DNA of 64,000 nt from Gammaproteobacteria bacterium (GCA_016182845.1 JACPFT010000005.1:124001-188000), one strand, 5' to 3'. Positions 8,699 through 24,178 are shown, counted from the stretch's first letter. The notes: a model not told the origin generated them from the letters alone. Numbers and translations: made by a program.

Positions 8699-8786
8699 GG
8701 CGGGCGTAGGCCAAAGGCCGTAACCCGCCATCTCGGTTTCCTGCTGCAAGGTACATGGCGGGTTACGCCGCGCTAACCCGCCCTAC
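8695..8786. repeat. Intergenic palindromic repeat (GTAGGGCGGG type)
   Basis: GTAGGGCGGG at 8695-8704 is inverted as CCCGCCCTAC at 8777-8786, with inner arms TAACCCGCCAT and ATGGCGGGTTA. Elements of this type are common between genes of GC-rich gammaproteobacteria. It lies between convergent genes and could help end transcription. The mch stop codon (8696-8698) is part of the left arm. Confidence 0.7.
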
Positions 8787-8797
8787 GGCTGGCGGCC

Positions 8798-9538
8798 TTA
8801 CTTCGCCGAAAACACGTATTTTTCCCGGCGCACGTTCTTCACGCCGAAGCCTTTTTCCTTCAGGGCGTTGAACACCTCGTCCACCATGGGCGGGTTGCCG
8901 CAGAGATAGACCATGTCCCGTTCCGGAACCGGAGCGAACTCCGCTAGTGCCGATTGCACATGGCCATGCCGCTCGCGCTCGCCCTGGGGCTCTTCCCGGC
9001 TCAGGCAGGCCAGGTAGCGGAAATTCGGGTGTTGGGCGGCGAAGGCCTGGAATTCCTCCGCGTACAGTCGCTCCGCGCGGGTGCGGCAGCCGAAGAGCAG
9101 GACGACTTGACGCTCCGGGTGGGCGCGCAGTTCCTCGGCGAGGCGCGGCAGCATGGCCCGGTAAGGCGCGACGCCGGTGCCGGTGGCAATGAGGAAGGTC
9201 CGCTCGGGCAGGGTATCCGGCAGCAGCAGCAGGCCGAAGGGCCCGGAGACGCCGATGCGCGTGCCCGGTTCGGCGGCGAAGAAATAGTCAGAGGCCTTGC
9301 CGCCTTCCACATAGGAGATGGCGAATTCCAGCTCCGTGGCCGCGTCCGGCGTCTCGTTGCGCGTGGCGATACTGTAGCTGCGGCGCACCGGCTCGCCCCG
9401 GTAGTCGAAATGCAGGGACACGAAATGCCCCGGGGTATAGGCGAAGCTCTCGCCGTCGATGAAGCGGAACTGCAGGCTTAAGGTATTGGGGGCCAGTTCG
9501 CGCTTGGCGACCAGTTCCAGGGGACGTTGTTGGGACAT
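8798..9538 (-). CDS. Ferredoxin-NADP reductase (FNR family)
   Basis: A 246-residue flavoprotein of the bacterial Fpr type. The FAD-binding motif RRSYSIAT lies near residue 52, the pyrophosphate-binding GPFGLLLL near 98, and the NAD(P) motif GTGVAPYRAM near 120. CGNPPMVDEV precedes the C-terminal VRREKYVFSAK, whose terminal aromatic-containing tail differs from E. coli Fpr. It transfers electrons between NADPH and ferredoxin or flavodoxin in the cytosol. Gene and downstream mch converge on a palindromic repeat. It could also reduce a monooxygenase component, but no such gene is nearby. Confidence 0.8.
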   Translation of the reverse strand: MSQQRPLELVAKRELAPNTLSLQFRFIDGESFAYTPGHFVSLHFDYRGEPVRRSYSIATRNETPDAATELEFAISYVEGGKASDYFFAAEPGTRIGVSGPFGLLLLPDTLPERTFLIATGTGVAPYRAMLPRLAEELRAHPERQVVLLFGCRTRAERLYAEEFQAFAAQHPNFRYLACLSREEPQGERERHGHVQSALAEFAPVPERDMVYLCGNPPMVDEVFNALKEKGFGVKNVRREKYVFSAK

Positions 9539-9581
9539 GTTACGGCTCGGTGCGAAATCCTGCGCCGATTATACCCGTGCC

Positions 9582-10688
9582 TCAGGCACTGTTGCTGATA
9601 TAGAGCTTGCGCACCACCATGTTGAAGGCATCGACATAGTGGGGATCGAATTGCGCGGCCACGTTCTTGTTGACCTCGGTGATGGCCGAGAACAGGGACT
9701 TCTTGTAATTGCGGTCGGAACGCTCATTGGTCAGGGCGCAGAAGGTGTCGGTGATGGCGATGATGCGCGCGCCCGGGTGGATGTCCTCGCCGGCCAGGCG
9801 GTTGGGATAGCCCTCGCCGTCGTAGCGCTCGTGGTGCTGCAAGACCATCTGCGAGGCGTCCTCCCAGCCGAGGATGCGGTGCAGGAGCTGGGCGCTGATC
9901 ACCACGTGGGTGCGCACCAGCTTGGCCTCCTCGGGGCTCAGGGGCGACTCCTTGTTGAAGATGGGGTGGGGGACGAAGGCCATGCCCACGTCGTGCATGT
10001 ACACGGCGGCGGCCAGCTGCTGGGCATCCACGACGCCGCCCAGCTCCAGGTTCAGTGCCAGGGCCAGCTTCAGGACTTGATTGGAGCGCTCACGCCGGTA
10101 GATGTTGAGGTTGTCCAGCAGGCCAGAGAGCATGCGGAAGAAATTCATGTCATTGCCGCTGTCGCTCTGGGGGATCAGCTCGATCCTGGGCGCTTCGGCC
10201 GCCTCGCCGCAGTGGGCATTGAGCCCGACCAGCTCGTCCAAGGCTTGCTGGTAGGCGTCCTCACGGTCGGCATCGCCCGCGGCGCGCACCTGACGGATCA
10301 GTTCCACCGTGCGATCCAGCTGGCTGCGATTGGCCTGCTGCTCCTGCATCAACTGGCCGATCAGGGATTCCACTTGGGAGATGGCCGAGAGCAGGAACTC
10401 GCCGCAGGCCGGGAAGTAGGCGATGCGGCCCTGGCGTATGTCCTCGACGATCTCCTCCAGCTGGTGGGTCAGCTCCACCAGGGGATCGAGGAAGACCATG
10501 CGGCAATTGCCCTTGAGGGAGTGCATGGAACGGAACAGGCGGTTGATGCCGTCGCCGTCCCCCGGGTTGCTTTCCAGCTCCTTGAGGCACTCCTCGATTT
10601 CCTCCACGCTCTCCTCGAAGCAGGTGTTGAAATCGTCGATAAGCGATTGTTCCAGTTCGCAGAAGGCGGGGCAATTGAAGGTGGACAT
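9582..10688 (-). CDS. HPt domain fused to a partly degenerate HD-GYP domain
   Basis: In this 368-residue protein the N-terminal 110 residues are an HPt domain with RSMHSLKGN (His56 the likely phosphoacceptor). A linker leads to an HD-GYP domain with MHDVGM (His232, Asp233), RTHVVISAQLL (His261) and HHERYDGEGYP (285-295). HD-GYP proteins hydrolyse cyclic-di-GMP. Two usual active-site features are missing: the lysine of HDxGK is Met here, and the upstream metal-ligand His appears replaced in RRERSNQV. Activity is therefore doubtful and a signal-binding role is possible. The ATG at 10688 has GAGGAG upstream; a GTG at 10709 does not. The gene is divergent from pyrG. Confidence 0.8.
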   Translation of the reverse strand: MSTFNCPAFCELEQSLIDDFNTCFEESVEEIEECLKELESNPGDGDGINRLFRSMHSLKGNCRMVFLDPLVELTHQLEEIVEDIRQGRIAYFPACGEFLLSAISQVESLIGQLMQEQQANRSQLDRTVELIRQVRAAGDADREDAYQQALDELVGLNAHCGEAAEAPRIELIPQSDSGNDMNFFRMLSGLLDNLNIYRRERSNQVLKLALALNLELGGVVDAQQLAAAVYMHDVGMAFVPHPIFNKESPLSPEEAKLVRTHVVISAQLLHRILGWEDASQMVLQHHERYDGEGYPNRLAGEDIHPGARIIAITDTFCALTNERSDRNYKKSLFSAITEVNKNVAAQFDPHYVDAFNMVVRKLYISNSA

Positions 10689-10730
10689 GCTGGAGGCGCT
10701 CCTCGTCACGGGCCTTTTCTTGCAGTGTAG

Positions 10731-13355
<2,625 letters not shown>

Positions 13356-13367
13356 GATAAGAAGAGC

Positions 13368-14800
<1,433 letters not shown>

Positions 14801-14839
14801 GATCCGTGCCGCGAATACACGTCGCGGCCGTGCGTTTAT

Positions 14840-14865
14840 CCCCTCTCCCGAAAGCGGGAGAGGGG
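14840..14865 (+). terminator. Hairpin after eno, probable terminator
   Basis: CCCCTCTCCCG (14840-14850) pairs exactly with CGGGAGAGGGG (14855-14865) around a four-base loop. The tail CTTTCTCC is pyrimidine-rich but not a clean T run. Similar hairpins also occur as dispersed repeats. Confidence 0.6.
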
Positions 14866-15301
14866 CTTTCTCCAAGGGGGCCGCACCGGAGGGACAGCGT
14901 TCCCGTTGCCGGAAACACGGTGCCGTGCACCAATCCCCTCATCTTGTTGCGCCATCTGACGCTCACGCAGTAGCTGGTTTTCTGACGTTCGGCGCGGACG
15001 CGCCACTATCCATAATCGGGAATTGCCGCGTCAAGGCGCACGGTGGCGCTTGGGTCCATGCGTCTGTCGACATTCAAGGATAGGGCGCGCGAGATGTGGC
15101 GGCTGGCGGAATGGAGAGAGTCCGGTGGTGGCGTCGCGGTTAACACTGACGCCACCTACGCGCCTGGACCCTCTGGTATCCGGGAGCAGGCGGGAGCGGA
15201 AAGTAGAGCGTAGGCCAAGTCTTGTAGAGGGCGCAAGTGGCGCGTCCGTTGGAGCTAGAGGGCCTGCGCCTGTCGCTGCCTGCCCTAGCCAAAACCACTC
15301 A
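14866..15301. other. Intergenic stretch without a recognisable gene
   Basis: No open frame here resembles a protein. It contains a short hairpin (GGTGGCGTC at 15127-15135 inverted at 15148-15156, 12-base loop) and a palindromic GGCGCGGACGCGCC near 14990. It marks the left edge of the island that separates eno from ftsB. Confidence 0.5.
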
Positions 15302-16672
15302 TTAGTACACAACGCCGCGCTGTTCCAGGCAGGCATAGCATTGCCCGTCACCCCCCAGTTCGTCCCTATGGGTGGGCACTCCACAAGCCTGGCAGGGCGC
15401 ATAGCGGGAGGAAGCTTCCGCCGAGGCGCGGTGCAGTTCTTCCTCCAGAGCCGCCAGTAGCGCCATGCCCTCCGCTTCCGAGGGTCTGCGGGTGGGCAGG
15501 GCTATGACCCGGTACGCCTCGAACGCGCACTCCGGCGTATGCGGCCCCCGCCATTCGGTGTGCGGGATCAGGATCTCCGCGTGGAGCGGCGTCAACACCA
15601 GGCTGACCGCTTCCGGCCTGCCCTCAGCCACCTGCAGCTGGAGCACATCTGCGGTGCGTTCCGTCTGGACGCCGCCCAGGCGCGAGGCCAGGGCGCGCGC
15701 CAGGAAGTCGATGAGGCGCTCGTCTTCGGCGGGCGCCGACAGCGGGCGCAGGAAGTCGGGTATTCTGGGCGGGGTGGGCGGCCGTTCCCGGCGGCGCAGG
15801 GCGTTGAGGCCGAACAAGGCCAAAAGTTCCGGGCGCTCGCTGTCGAAGACCCATTCCATTAGGCTCTTGTCCTCGCCCTCCAAGAACAGGTCGAAGCGCG
15901 AGCCGGCGCGCAGCAACAATTCCGCCATGGGCAGGGCGCCCGGCTGGCCGTCGGCGTGGGCGTACAGGGCATAGACCAGTGGCGGCAATGCGCTGTTATC
16001 GGGATGTTCCACCGCTTGTTCCGGGTTGGCACCGTGGGCAAGCAGCCAGGCCAGCCAGTCCGCACGCCGATGCTGCAAGGCGAGGGCCAGGGCGGTCGTG
16101 CCCCGGTCGTCGAAAGGCCGGTCCACCTGGACCCATCGGCTCGCCAGTGCTTCCAACAGCCGGGGCTCGCCGCTCTCCAGGGCCAGGGTCAATGCCGACC
16201 CGCTCTCGTTGTGGCTCAAGGGCCCGGATTCCTCGCTCTCGTACCAATTGGCATCGCCATCGGCGCCGGCTTCGAGCAGGGCGAGGGCGCAGTCGATGTG
16301 ACCCGCCAGCAGCGCTTCGGTCAGGGCCGTGCCGCGCTGATCTTGGTAATGGCCGTCATACAGTTCGAACGCCGCGTCGAGGTTCGCCCCTTGGGCGGCG
16401 AGGAAGCGCAGGTATTCAGCCTGGCCGTGTCGCGCCGCTTCGTGGACCTGCCGCCAGCCCCCGTCGCCCGCGTCGTTCCAGATGTTCCCGCCGGTATGCG
16501 CCTCGCTGGCGAAGAGCCGTTCGGCCAGGGGGACATGACCGCGTCGCGCGCAGGCCAGATAGGCGGCGAGTGGCGGCGAGCCTTCCCAAGACGAGGCCAG
16601 CAAGCCGGTCAACGCGGCCTCGTCGCCTGCTTCGATGGCGGCGATCAGGTGCTCCGTGTGTTTTTGATCCAA
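15302..16672 (-). CDS. Ankyrin-repeat protein with C-terminal zinc-ribbon-like motif
   Basis: A 456-residue protein without signal peptide. Residues 1-260 hold ankyrin-type helical repeats (AARHGQAEYLRFLAAQGANLD, LLAGHIDCALALLEAGADGD, LALQHRRADWLAWLLAHGANP). A middle domain of unknown type follows, and the C-terminus carries CQACGVPTH...CYACLEQRG, a probable zinc-binding CxxC-CxxC. It begins 23 bases after the end of the restriction-modification gene on the same strand and is probably co-transcribed with it. A protein-binding role towards the enzyme or its target is possible but unproved. Confidence 0.7.
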   Translation of the reverse strand: MDQKHTEHLIAAIEAGDEAALTGLLASSWEGSPPLAAYLACARRGHVPLAERLFASEAHTGGNIWNDAGDGGWRQVHEAARHGQAEYLRFLAAQGANLDAAFELYDGHYQDQRGTALTEALLAGHIDCALALLEAGADGDANWYESEESGPLSHNESGSALTLALESGEPRLLEALASRWVQVDRPFDDRGTTALALALQHRRADWLAWLLAHGANPEQAVEHPDNSALPPLVYALYAHADGQPGALPMAELLLRAGSRFDLFLEGEDKSLMEWVFDSERPELLALFGLNALRRRERPPTPPRIPDFLRPLSAPAEDERLIDFLARALASRLGGVQTERTADVLQLQVAEGRPEAVSLVLTPLHAEILIPHTEWRGPHTPECAFEAYRVIALPTRRPSEAEGMALLAALEEELHRASAEASSRYAPCQACGVPTHRDELGGDGQCYACLEQRGVVY

Positions 16673-17530
16673 GGTTCCTTCCTTTATTTGGGGGATCAGG
16701 CTTCGGCCAAGGTGGAAGCCTTGGCGCGCCGTGTCTTGGCCGGGGCGACCGGCAGGGCGGCGACGTAGCGCCCGTAAAGCGCGAACAAATATTCCAGGCG
16801 CACCGCCTCGCTGGCGAAGCCCTTGGCGCCATAAGCCGCGTCGACGGCCCGGTCCAGGGTCTGGTGCGCCTTGACCAAGGCTGGCGGCATGCTCAAGGGA
16901 TCGTAGAGTTCGGCCAGGGTCGCCTCGGGAAAGGCGGCGCGGGCGTCCAGTACGCCCTGGGCCGCGGCCTCGACGGCGGCGATCAGCGCCTCGCCTGGTG
17001 CTTCCGGCCAGGGGTAGTTGTTGTAGACGATGCCATTGGAATAACGATACCGGCTTTCCAGCCGGCCGCAGACCGCCCGTACCCAGCTCATGTGCATGGT
17101 CGAGGCCAGAACACCAAGATGATACAGGCCGGCGCCGGGAACGATAAGACAGAGATTGCTAGCTATCGTGTCCACATGCATGAAGCCGATGGGAATGTAG
17201 GGTCGCCGTTCCGAAGAGACACTGGGAATCAATAGATAATCACCGTCCGGGTGTCGGATCTCCCCGAACAGACCGGGATAGGCTGCCAGCTTGCGCGTCG
17301 CTTCGCGGGTACTGGTTTCCCGGTAGGCCTTGACCGCCGCGACGCGGCGTAGGACTTCCGGCAGCGACTTTAGCAGACCGGGCGTCGCGTCTCTCAGCCA
17401 CAGGCACCAGCGGCGTTTGCCGTTGATGAACTCCTCGGCGCCGACGAAAGGCCGCAACACCGCTTCCGCGCCCGGCGCTCTCGCCAGCAACTCCATCCGC
17501 TCCTCGTCGCTCAGCAGCAGGTGGCCGCCG

Positions 17531-19522
<1,992 letters not shown>

Positions 19523-19760
19523 GGGTACAACCTTGTCTTTGTGATGCTGCAATCGGGGCTGGTGGCCAGGAGCTGGCATTGTATAGGCAGCAGTGGATCC
19601 GGGCCATTGCTGGTGTGGAGTGCGCCCGGCTAAGCTGGCCGGTCGCCCTTGTTGGGGATTGCTTTGGTCGATCCCGCTGGCTACACTTCGCTACAGATCC
19701 CGCCCAAGTGGCGGTATAGCTGTATCTATAACGATAAGAATCGGACGGATCCTCTAACCC

Positions 19761-20036
19761 ATGAAGCGTTTTGCGCTCGTGCTCAGCCTGCTGCTCGTCG
19801 CGATTCAGTATCGACTCTGGAACGGCGATGGCGGCATACACGCCGTGCAGCGGCTGGAAGGCCAGCTGGCGGGGCAGTATGCGCAGAATGAACAGCTCAA
19901 GCGCCGCAACCAGGGCCTGTACGCGGAGATCCGCGATTTGCACTCCGGTACCGAGGCCATCGAGGAGCGCGCCCGCAACGAGTTGGGCATGATCAAGGAA
20001 GGCGAGACCTTTTTCCGTATTGTCGATGCCGACTAA
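19761..20036 (+). CDS. ftsB: Cell division protein FtsB
   Basis: A 91-residue bitopic inner-membrane protein. One membrane helix lies at about residues 3-18, followed by a coiled coil (RLEGQLAGQYAQNEQLKRRNQGLYAEIRDL) and the family's C-terminal AIEERARNELGMIKEGETFFRIV. FtsB joins FtsL and FtsQ at the septum and helps activate FtsW-FtsI. It is followed by ispD, as in E. coli. Normally it directly follows eno; here about 5 kb of restriction-modification DNA intervenes, so it needs its own promoter, which I could not identify convincingly. Confidence 0.93.
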   Translation: MKRFALVLSLLLVAIQYRLWNGDGGIHAVQRLEGQLAGQYAQNEQLKRRNQGLYAEIRDLHSGTEAIEERARNELGMIKEGETFFRIVDAD

Positions 20037-20096
20037 GTTCTTGCCGGCATCGTCTTCCCATTTTCTCCCCTCGGGTTTGCACGAGTTCGCCGTTCC

Positions 20097-20837
20097 ATGA
20101 GTCTTTTTCCCCGTTACTGGGCCGTGGTGCCTGCCGCCGGCATCGGTTCGCGCATGCAAAGCGAATGCCCCAAGCAATACCTGAATTTGCTGGGCACGCC
20201 GGTCTTGGTCCACACCGTCGCCACCCTGCTCAGCCACACGGCCATCACCCAGGTGATCGTCGCGGTGTCGCCGGAGGACGAGCATTGGATGGATACGGCC
20301 CTGGCAGAGCATCCGCGCGTGCATTTCGTCACCGGCGGCTCGACCCGCGCCGCCTCGGTGCTGGCTGCCCTGTCGTCCCTGGAGGAGCGCGCCGACGAGC
20401 ATGATTTCGTCCTGGTGCACGACGCCGCGCGGCCTTGTCTGACCCTGCACGACGTCAACAAGCTGATGACCGAGGTGCGCCAGCATCCGGTGGGCGGCAT
20501 CCTCGGCTGCCCCGTGCGCGACACCATGAAGCGCACGCGCGGCTCGGACATCGAGGCCACCGTGGAGCGGGAGGAACTCTGGCATGCCCTGACGCCGCAG
20601 ATGTTCCGCCTGGGGCTCTTGCGCAATAGCCTGCTGGACGCCCTGGGCGCCGAGGTGGGCGTCACCGACGAGGCCTCGGCCGTGGAATGGGCCGGCTTCC
20701 GCCCCCTGATGGTCACCGGTCGCTCCGACAACCTGAAGATCACCGAACCCCTGGACCTGCCGCTGGCGGAGTTTTACCTGCAGCAGCAGCTGGCCCAGGG
20801 GCTGAGGCTGCCGCTGCTGGTCGAAGAGCAAGACTGA
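20097..20837 (+). CDS. ispD: 2-C-methyl-D-erythritol 4-phosphate cytidylyltransferase
   Basis: A 246-residue enzyme of the MEP isoprenoid pathway that couples CTP to methylerythritol phosphate. PAAGIGSRMQSECPKQY holds the Gly-rich nucleotide loop with the catalytic Arg and Lys; VHDAARP, TPQMFR and the C-terminal GRSDNLKITEPLDLPLAEF are diagnostic. The gene follows ftsB by 60 bases. In many relatives ispD overlaps ispF; here 254 bases of repeat DNA separate them. Confidence 0.96.
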   Translation: MSLFPRYWAVVPAAGIGSRMQSECPKQYLNLLGTPVLVHTVATLLSHTAITQVIVAVSPEDEHWMDTALAEHPRVHFVTGGSTRAASVLAALSSLEERADEHDFVLVHDAARPCLTLHDVNKLMTEVRQHPVGGILGCPVRDTMKRTRGSDIEATVEREELWHALTPQMFRLGLLRNSLLDALGAEVGVTDEASAVEWAGFRPLMVTGRSDNLKITEPLDLPLAEFYLQQQLAQGLRLPLLVEEQD

Positions 20838-21057
20838 TTAACCGCCAAGAACGCCAAGGGAATGGGGCTCATGGCGCATTGCGTCGGCGACGCTCACGAA
20901 TGACCGTCGTCCCCGCGCAGGCGGGGACCCAGTCGGTAGCTATTGGCACTGACTGGATACCCGCCTGCGCGGGTATGACGGGTGTGGTGTCAGTGTTGAA
21001 GCACTAAGCCGGGCTCAGTTCCATTCCCTTGGTGTTCTTCGCGTTCCTGGCGGTTAC
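20838..21057. repeat. Composite repeat: AACCGCCAAG-type palindrome (copy b) with a second repeat nested inside
   Basis: The outer arms are TTAACCGCCAAGAACGCCAA (from 20838, right after the ispD stop) and its imperfect complement at 21028-21057. Inside, at about 20902-20984, is a different palindrome, with CGTCCCCGCGCAGGCGGGGA pairing with the TACCCGCCTGCGCGGGTA region. This is a common dispersed element type, seemingly inserted into the loop. No gene is present. Confidence 0.75.
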
Positions 21058-21091
21058 ACTTTCTTTATTTCCCGGTTTATTGGAGTCGCCG

Positions 21092-21571
21092 ATGGATTTC
21101 CGTATTGGTCAGGGTTTCGATGTGCACCGCTTCGGCGGGGCGGGGCCGGTGACCCTGGGCGGGGTGAAGATCGCCCATGAATTTGGCCTCGTCGCCCATT
21201 CCGACGGCGATGTGCTCTTGCACGCGCTCTGCGACGCTCTTTTGGGCGCGGCGGGCATGGGCGACATCGGCCAGCACTTTCCCGACACCGATGCCGCCTA
21301 TCGCGGCGCCGACAGCCGGGGGCTCTTGCGCCAGGTCGTGGGCCTGCTGCATGCCGGCGGCTGGCGCATCGGCAACGTGGACTGCACGGTCATCGCGGAG
21401 AAGCCCAAGGTCATGCCCCACGCGGCGCTGATGCGCGGCCATATCGCCGCCGACCTGGGCGTGCACGAGGAGCGCGTGAACATCAAGGCAACGACTTCCG
21501 AGGGCCTGGGTTTTACCGGCCGTAAGGAAGGCATCGCGGCCCAGGCCGTGGCCCTCTTGGTGCGCCTATGA
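21092..21571 (+). CDS. ispF: 2-C-methyl-D-erythritol 2,4-cyclodiphosphate synthase
   Basis: A 159-residue trimeric zinc enzyme acting two steps after IspD. Asp10 and His12 in [27 protein letters not shown] (metal His and substrate loop), [10 protein letters not shown] and the C-terminal [19 protein letters not shown] are intact. ATG 21092 has GGAG seven bases upstream; an in-frame start at 21029 would translate repeat sequence and is rejected. The next gene, truD, begins 27 bases downstream. Confidence 0.97.
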   Translation: MDFRIGQGFDVHRFGGAGPVTLGGVKIAHEFGLVAHSDGDVLLHALCDALLGAAGMGDIGQHFPDTDAAYRGADSRGLLRQVVGLLHAGGWRIGNVDCTVIAEKPKVMPHAALMRGHIAADLGVHEERVNIKATTSEGLGFTGRKEGIAAQAVALLVRL

Positions 21572-21598
21572 GCGCGCATAATCCTGTGAGTGAGCCCC

Positions 21599-22696
21599 AT
21601 GAGTGAGCAGTCCATGAACGAAGCCATTCCGCCCATCGAGAGCTATGCCTTGCCCGACTGGGCCTACGGGGGAGGCCGGCCGGCCTTGCGCGCCAAGCTG
21701 CGCGCCGCGCCCGGCGATTTCCGCGTCGACGAGATCCTGCCCTTCGAGCTGTCCGGCGCCGGCGAGCATGTCTGGCTGCATCTGGAAAAGACCGGCATGA
21801 ACACCGAGTTCCTGGCCAAGGCCCTGGCGCGTTTCGCCGGGGTCAAGTCCTTCGACGTCGGCTATGCCGGCCTCAAGGACCGGCACGCGGTCACCCGTCA
21901 GTGGTTTTCCGTGCTGATGACCGGCAAGGCCGAACCGGATTGGTCGGCCCTGCCCAAGCAGTTCCGTCCCGGCGAGCTGTCGGTGTTGGCGGTGGTTCGC
22001 CATGGCCGCAAGCTGAAGACCGGCGCGCTCAAGGAGAACCGCTTCGTGCTGCGCCTGACCGGGCTGCAGGGCGATGCACCGGCCTTCGAGCAGCGCCTGG
22101 CCCGGGTCGCGGCGGAGGGCGTGCCCAATTATTTCGGTCCCCAGCGTTTCGGCTTGGGGGGCGGCAACCTGGTGGGCGCCCAGCGCCTGTTCGCTGGGGA
22201 GCGGCCGCGCGAGCAGCAGCTGCGCGGCCTGTATCTGTCGGCGGCGCGCAGTTTCGTGTTCAACCAGGTCTTGTCCACCCGCGTCGCGCGTGGCGACTGG
22301 AACCGTATCCTGCCCGGCGAGGCGGTGATGCTGGACGGCGCCAACAGCTGGTTCATGGCCGAGGCCGGCGATCCGGCCCTGCCCGAGCGCCTGGCGCGTT
22401 TCGACATCCATCCCAGCGGCCCGCTCTGGGGCGAAGGGGAATCGCCCGCCCGGGACGAGGCCCTGGCCGTGGAGCAGGCTAGCCTGGCCGGCTTCCAAAG
22501 CTGGTGCGAGGGCCTGGCCGCATTCGGCCTGCGCCAGGAGCGCCGGCCCCTGCGCCTCAAGCCTCGCGATCTGGAGGCTGGGGTGGATGGCGATGTGCTG
22601 AACCTGGCCTTCGGTCTGCCTTCCGGTTGCTTCGCGACCACGGTCTTGCGCGAACTGGTCGACTACTGCGACGTCAGTGGCGGCGGCCGGGATTGA
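21599..22696 (+). CDS. truD: tRNA pseudouridine(13) synthase TruD
   Basis: A 365-residue pseudouridine synthase that modifies U13 of tRNA-Glu. The catalytic Asp94 lies in GYAGLKDRHAVTRQWFS, and the TruD-specific VPNYFGPQRFG and SAARSFVFNQVLSTRV follow. Three closely spaced starts exist: GTG 21590, ATG 21599 and ATG 21614. I chose 21599 for its GTGAGTGAG upstream, but 21614 is possible. It sits between ispF and surE as in E. coli. Confidence 0.95.
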   Translation: MSEQSMNEAIPPIESYALPDWAYGGGRPALRAKLRAAPGDFRVDEILPFELSGAGEHVWLHLEKTGMNTEFLAKALARFAGVKSFDVGYAGLKDRHAVTRQWFSVLMTGKAEPDWSALPKQFRPGELSVLAVVRHGRKLKTGALKENRFVLRLTGLQGDAPAFEQRLARVAAEGVPNYFGPQRFGLGGGNLVGAQRLFAGERPREQQLRGLYLSAARSFVFNQVLSTRVARGDWNRILPGEAVMLDGANSWFMAEAGDPALPERLARFDIHPSGPLWGEGESPARDEALAVEQASLAGFQSWCEGLAAFGLRQERRPLRLKPRDLEAGVDGDVLNLAFGLPSGCFATTVLRELVDYCDVSGGGRD

Positions 22697-22752
22697 GTGT
22701 TTGGGCGCCGTGCACTAACCTACGGCGCTGATTTCGCGATGAGTAAGTGCCC

Positions 22753-23502
22753 ATGCGTATCCTGGTTTCCAATGACGATGGCGTGTTCGCTCCGGGCCTT
22801 AAGGTCCTGGCCGAGGCCCTGCGCGAGTTGGGCGAGGTCACCGTGGTGGCGCCGGATCGCAACAAGAGCGGCGCCTCCAATTCCCTGACCCTGGACAACC
22901 CGGTGCGCATCGCCCGTGCCGAGAACGGCTATTACGCCGTGACCGGCACGCCCACCGACTGCGTGCACATGGCCATCCACGAGATCCTGGAGGCCAAGCC
23001 GGATCTGGTGGTCTCGGGCATCAATTCTGGGCCGAACCTCGGCGACGACGTGCTCTATTCCGGCACGGTGGCCGCCGCCATGGAGGGCCTGCTGCACGGC
23101 ATCCCCGCCCTGGCCCTGTCTCTGAACGGCCACGATCATGCCCATTACGACTCGGCCGCGCGCGTCGCCGTCGCCCTCGCCAAGGAACTGCGCGCGGCGA
23201 GCCTGCCGCGCCGGCTGCTCAATATCAACGTGCCCAACCTGCCCTGGGAGAGGATCCTGGGCGTCGAGGTGACGCGCCAGGGCTTCCGCCATCGTGCCGA
23301 GGACGTGGTGCGCGCCACCGATCCCAAGGGCCTGCCGGTGTACTGGATCGGCCGGCCGGGCGGCAGTGCCGATGCCGGACCGGGGACCGATTTCCATGCC
23401 ATCGATCACGATCGGGTGTCGGTGACGCCCCTGCAGATCGACTTGACCGACTACCAGGCCTTCGCGCCAGTGGATGCCTGGCTCTCCGGGTTACGCCCAT
23501 GA
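22753..23502 (+). CDS. surE: 5'/3'-nucleotidase SurE
   Basis: A 249-residue survival protein that dephosphorylates nucleoside monophosphates and short polyphosphates using a divalent metal. The N-terminal [16 protein letters not shown] holds the metal-binding Asp-Asp; [25 protein letters not shown] and the C-terminal ITPLQIDLT-like [11 protein letters not shown] are characteristic. The ATG at 22753 is preferred to a GTG two codons upstream. The stop overlaps pcm by four bases (ATGA). The surE-pcm-nlpD-rpoS order is linked to stationary-phase survival in enteric bacteria. Confidence 0.97.
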   Translation: MRILVSNDDGVFAPGLKVLAEALRELGEVTVVAPDRNKSGASNSLTLDNPVRIARAENGYYAVTGTPTDCVHMAIHEILEAKPDLVVSGINSGPNLGDDVLYSGTVAAAMEGLLHGIPALALSLNGHDHAHYDSAARVAVALAKELRAASLPRRLLNINVPNLPWERILGVEVTRQGFRHRAEDVVRATDPKGLPVYWIGRPGGSADAGPGTDFHAIDHDRVSVTPLQIDLTDYQAFAPVDAWLSGLRP

Positions 23503-24167
23503 GCGAGCACGAGATCTCCGGTCTGGGCATGACCTCCCAGCGGGCGCGTCAGCGGCTGCTGGCCCGGCTGCAGGAGGAGGGCATCGCCAATTGGGATGTC
23601 CTGGGCGCGCTGCACGATGTGCCTCGCCATCTGTTCATTGACGAGGCCCTGGCTCACCGCGCCTACGAGGACACGGCCCTGCCCATCGGCCTCGGCCAGA
23701 CGATTTCCCAGCCTTATATCGTGGCGCGCATGAGCGAGCTGCTGCTGGGCGGCCGGCCCTTGAAACGGGTCCTGGAGATCGGCACGGGTTCCGGCTACCA
23801 GACCGCCGTGCTGGCCCAGATCGCCGAGGAGGTCTATACCGTCGAGCGCATCAAGGCCTTGCAGGAGCAGGCCCGCCAGCGCCACCGCCGCCTGGATCTG
23901 AAGAACATTCATTACCGCTATGGCGATGGCTGGCAGGGCTGGGCCGAGCACGCCCCCTACGATGGCATCATCGTCACCGCCGCGCCGGACAGCGTGCCGC
24001 CGGCCTTGTTGGAACAGCTGGCTGTCGGAGGCCGTTTGATCACACCCGTGGGCCGCGAGCTGGGCGCACAGGAGCTGCGCTGCATCACGCGCAACGATGA
24101 CGGCTTCGATGCACGAACCGTCGAGCAAGTGCGCTTTGTCCCCCTGGTACCGGGCACAACTGAATAA
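23499..24167 (+). CDS. pcm: Protein-L-isoaspartate O-methyltransferase
   Basis: A 222-residue repair enzyme that methylates isoaspartyl residues formed in ageing proteins, using S-adenosylmethionine. Motif [17 protein letters not shown], the substrate loop [19 protein letters not shown] and YDGIIVTAA are intact. The start overlaps surE by four bases, so translation is coupled. It is about 14 residues longer at the N-terminus than the E. coli protein, within the family range. Confidence 0.96.
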   Translation: MSEHEISGLGMTSQRARQRLLARLQEEGIANWDVLGALHDVPRHLFIDEALAHRAYEDTALPIGLGQTISQPYIVARMSELLLGGRPLKRVLEIGTGSGYQTAVLAQIAEEVYTVERIKALQEQARQRHRRLDLKNIHYRYGDGWQGWAEHAPYDGIIVTAAPDSVPPALLEQLAVGGRLITPVGRELGAQELRCITRNDDGFDARTVEQVRFVPLVPGTTE

Positions 24168-24178
24168 GGGAGTTTTCC

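Noticed and set aside
15023-15460. Small plus-strand frame right of eno
   Set aside because: Arg/Ser-rich product without domain likeness; it overlaps the ankyrin gene end.
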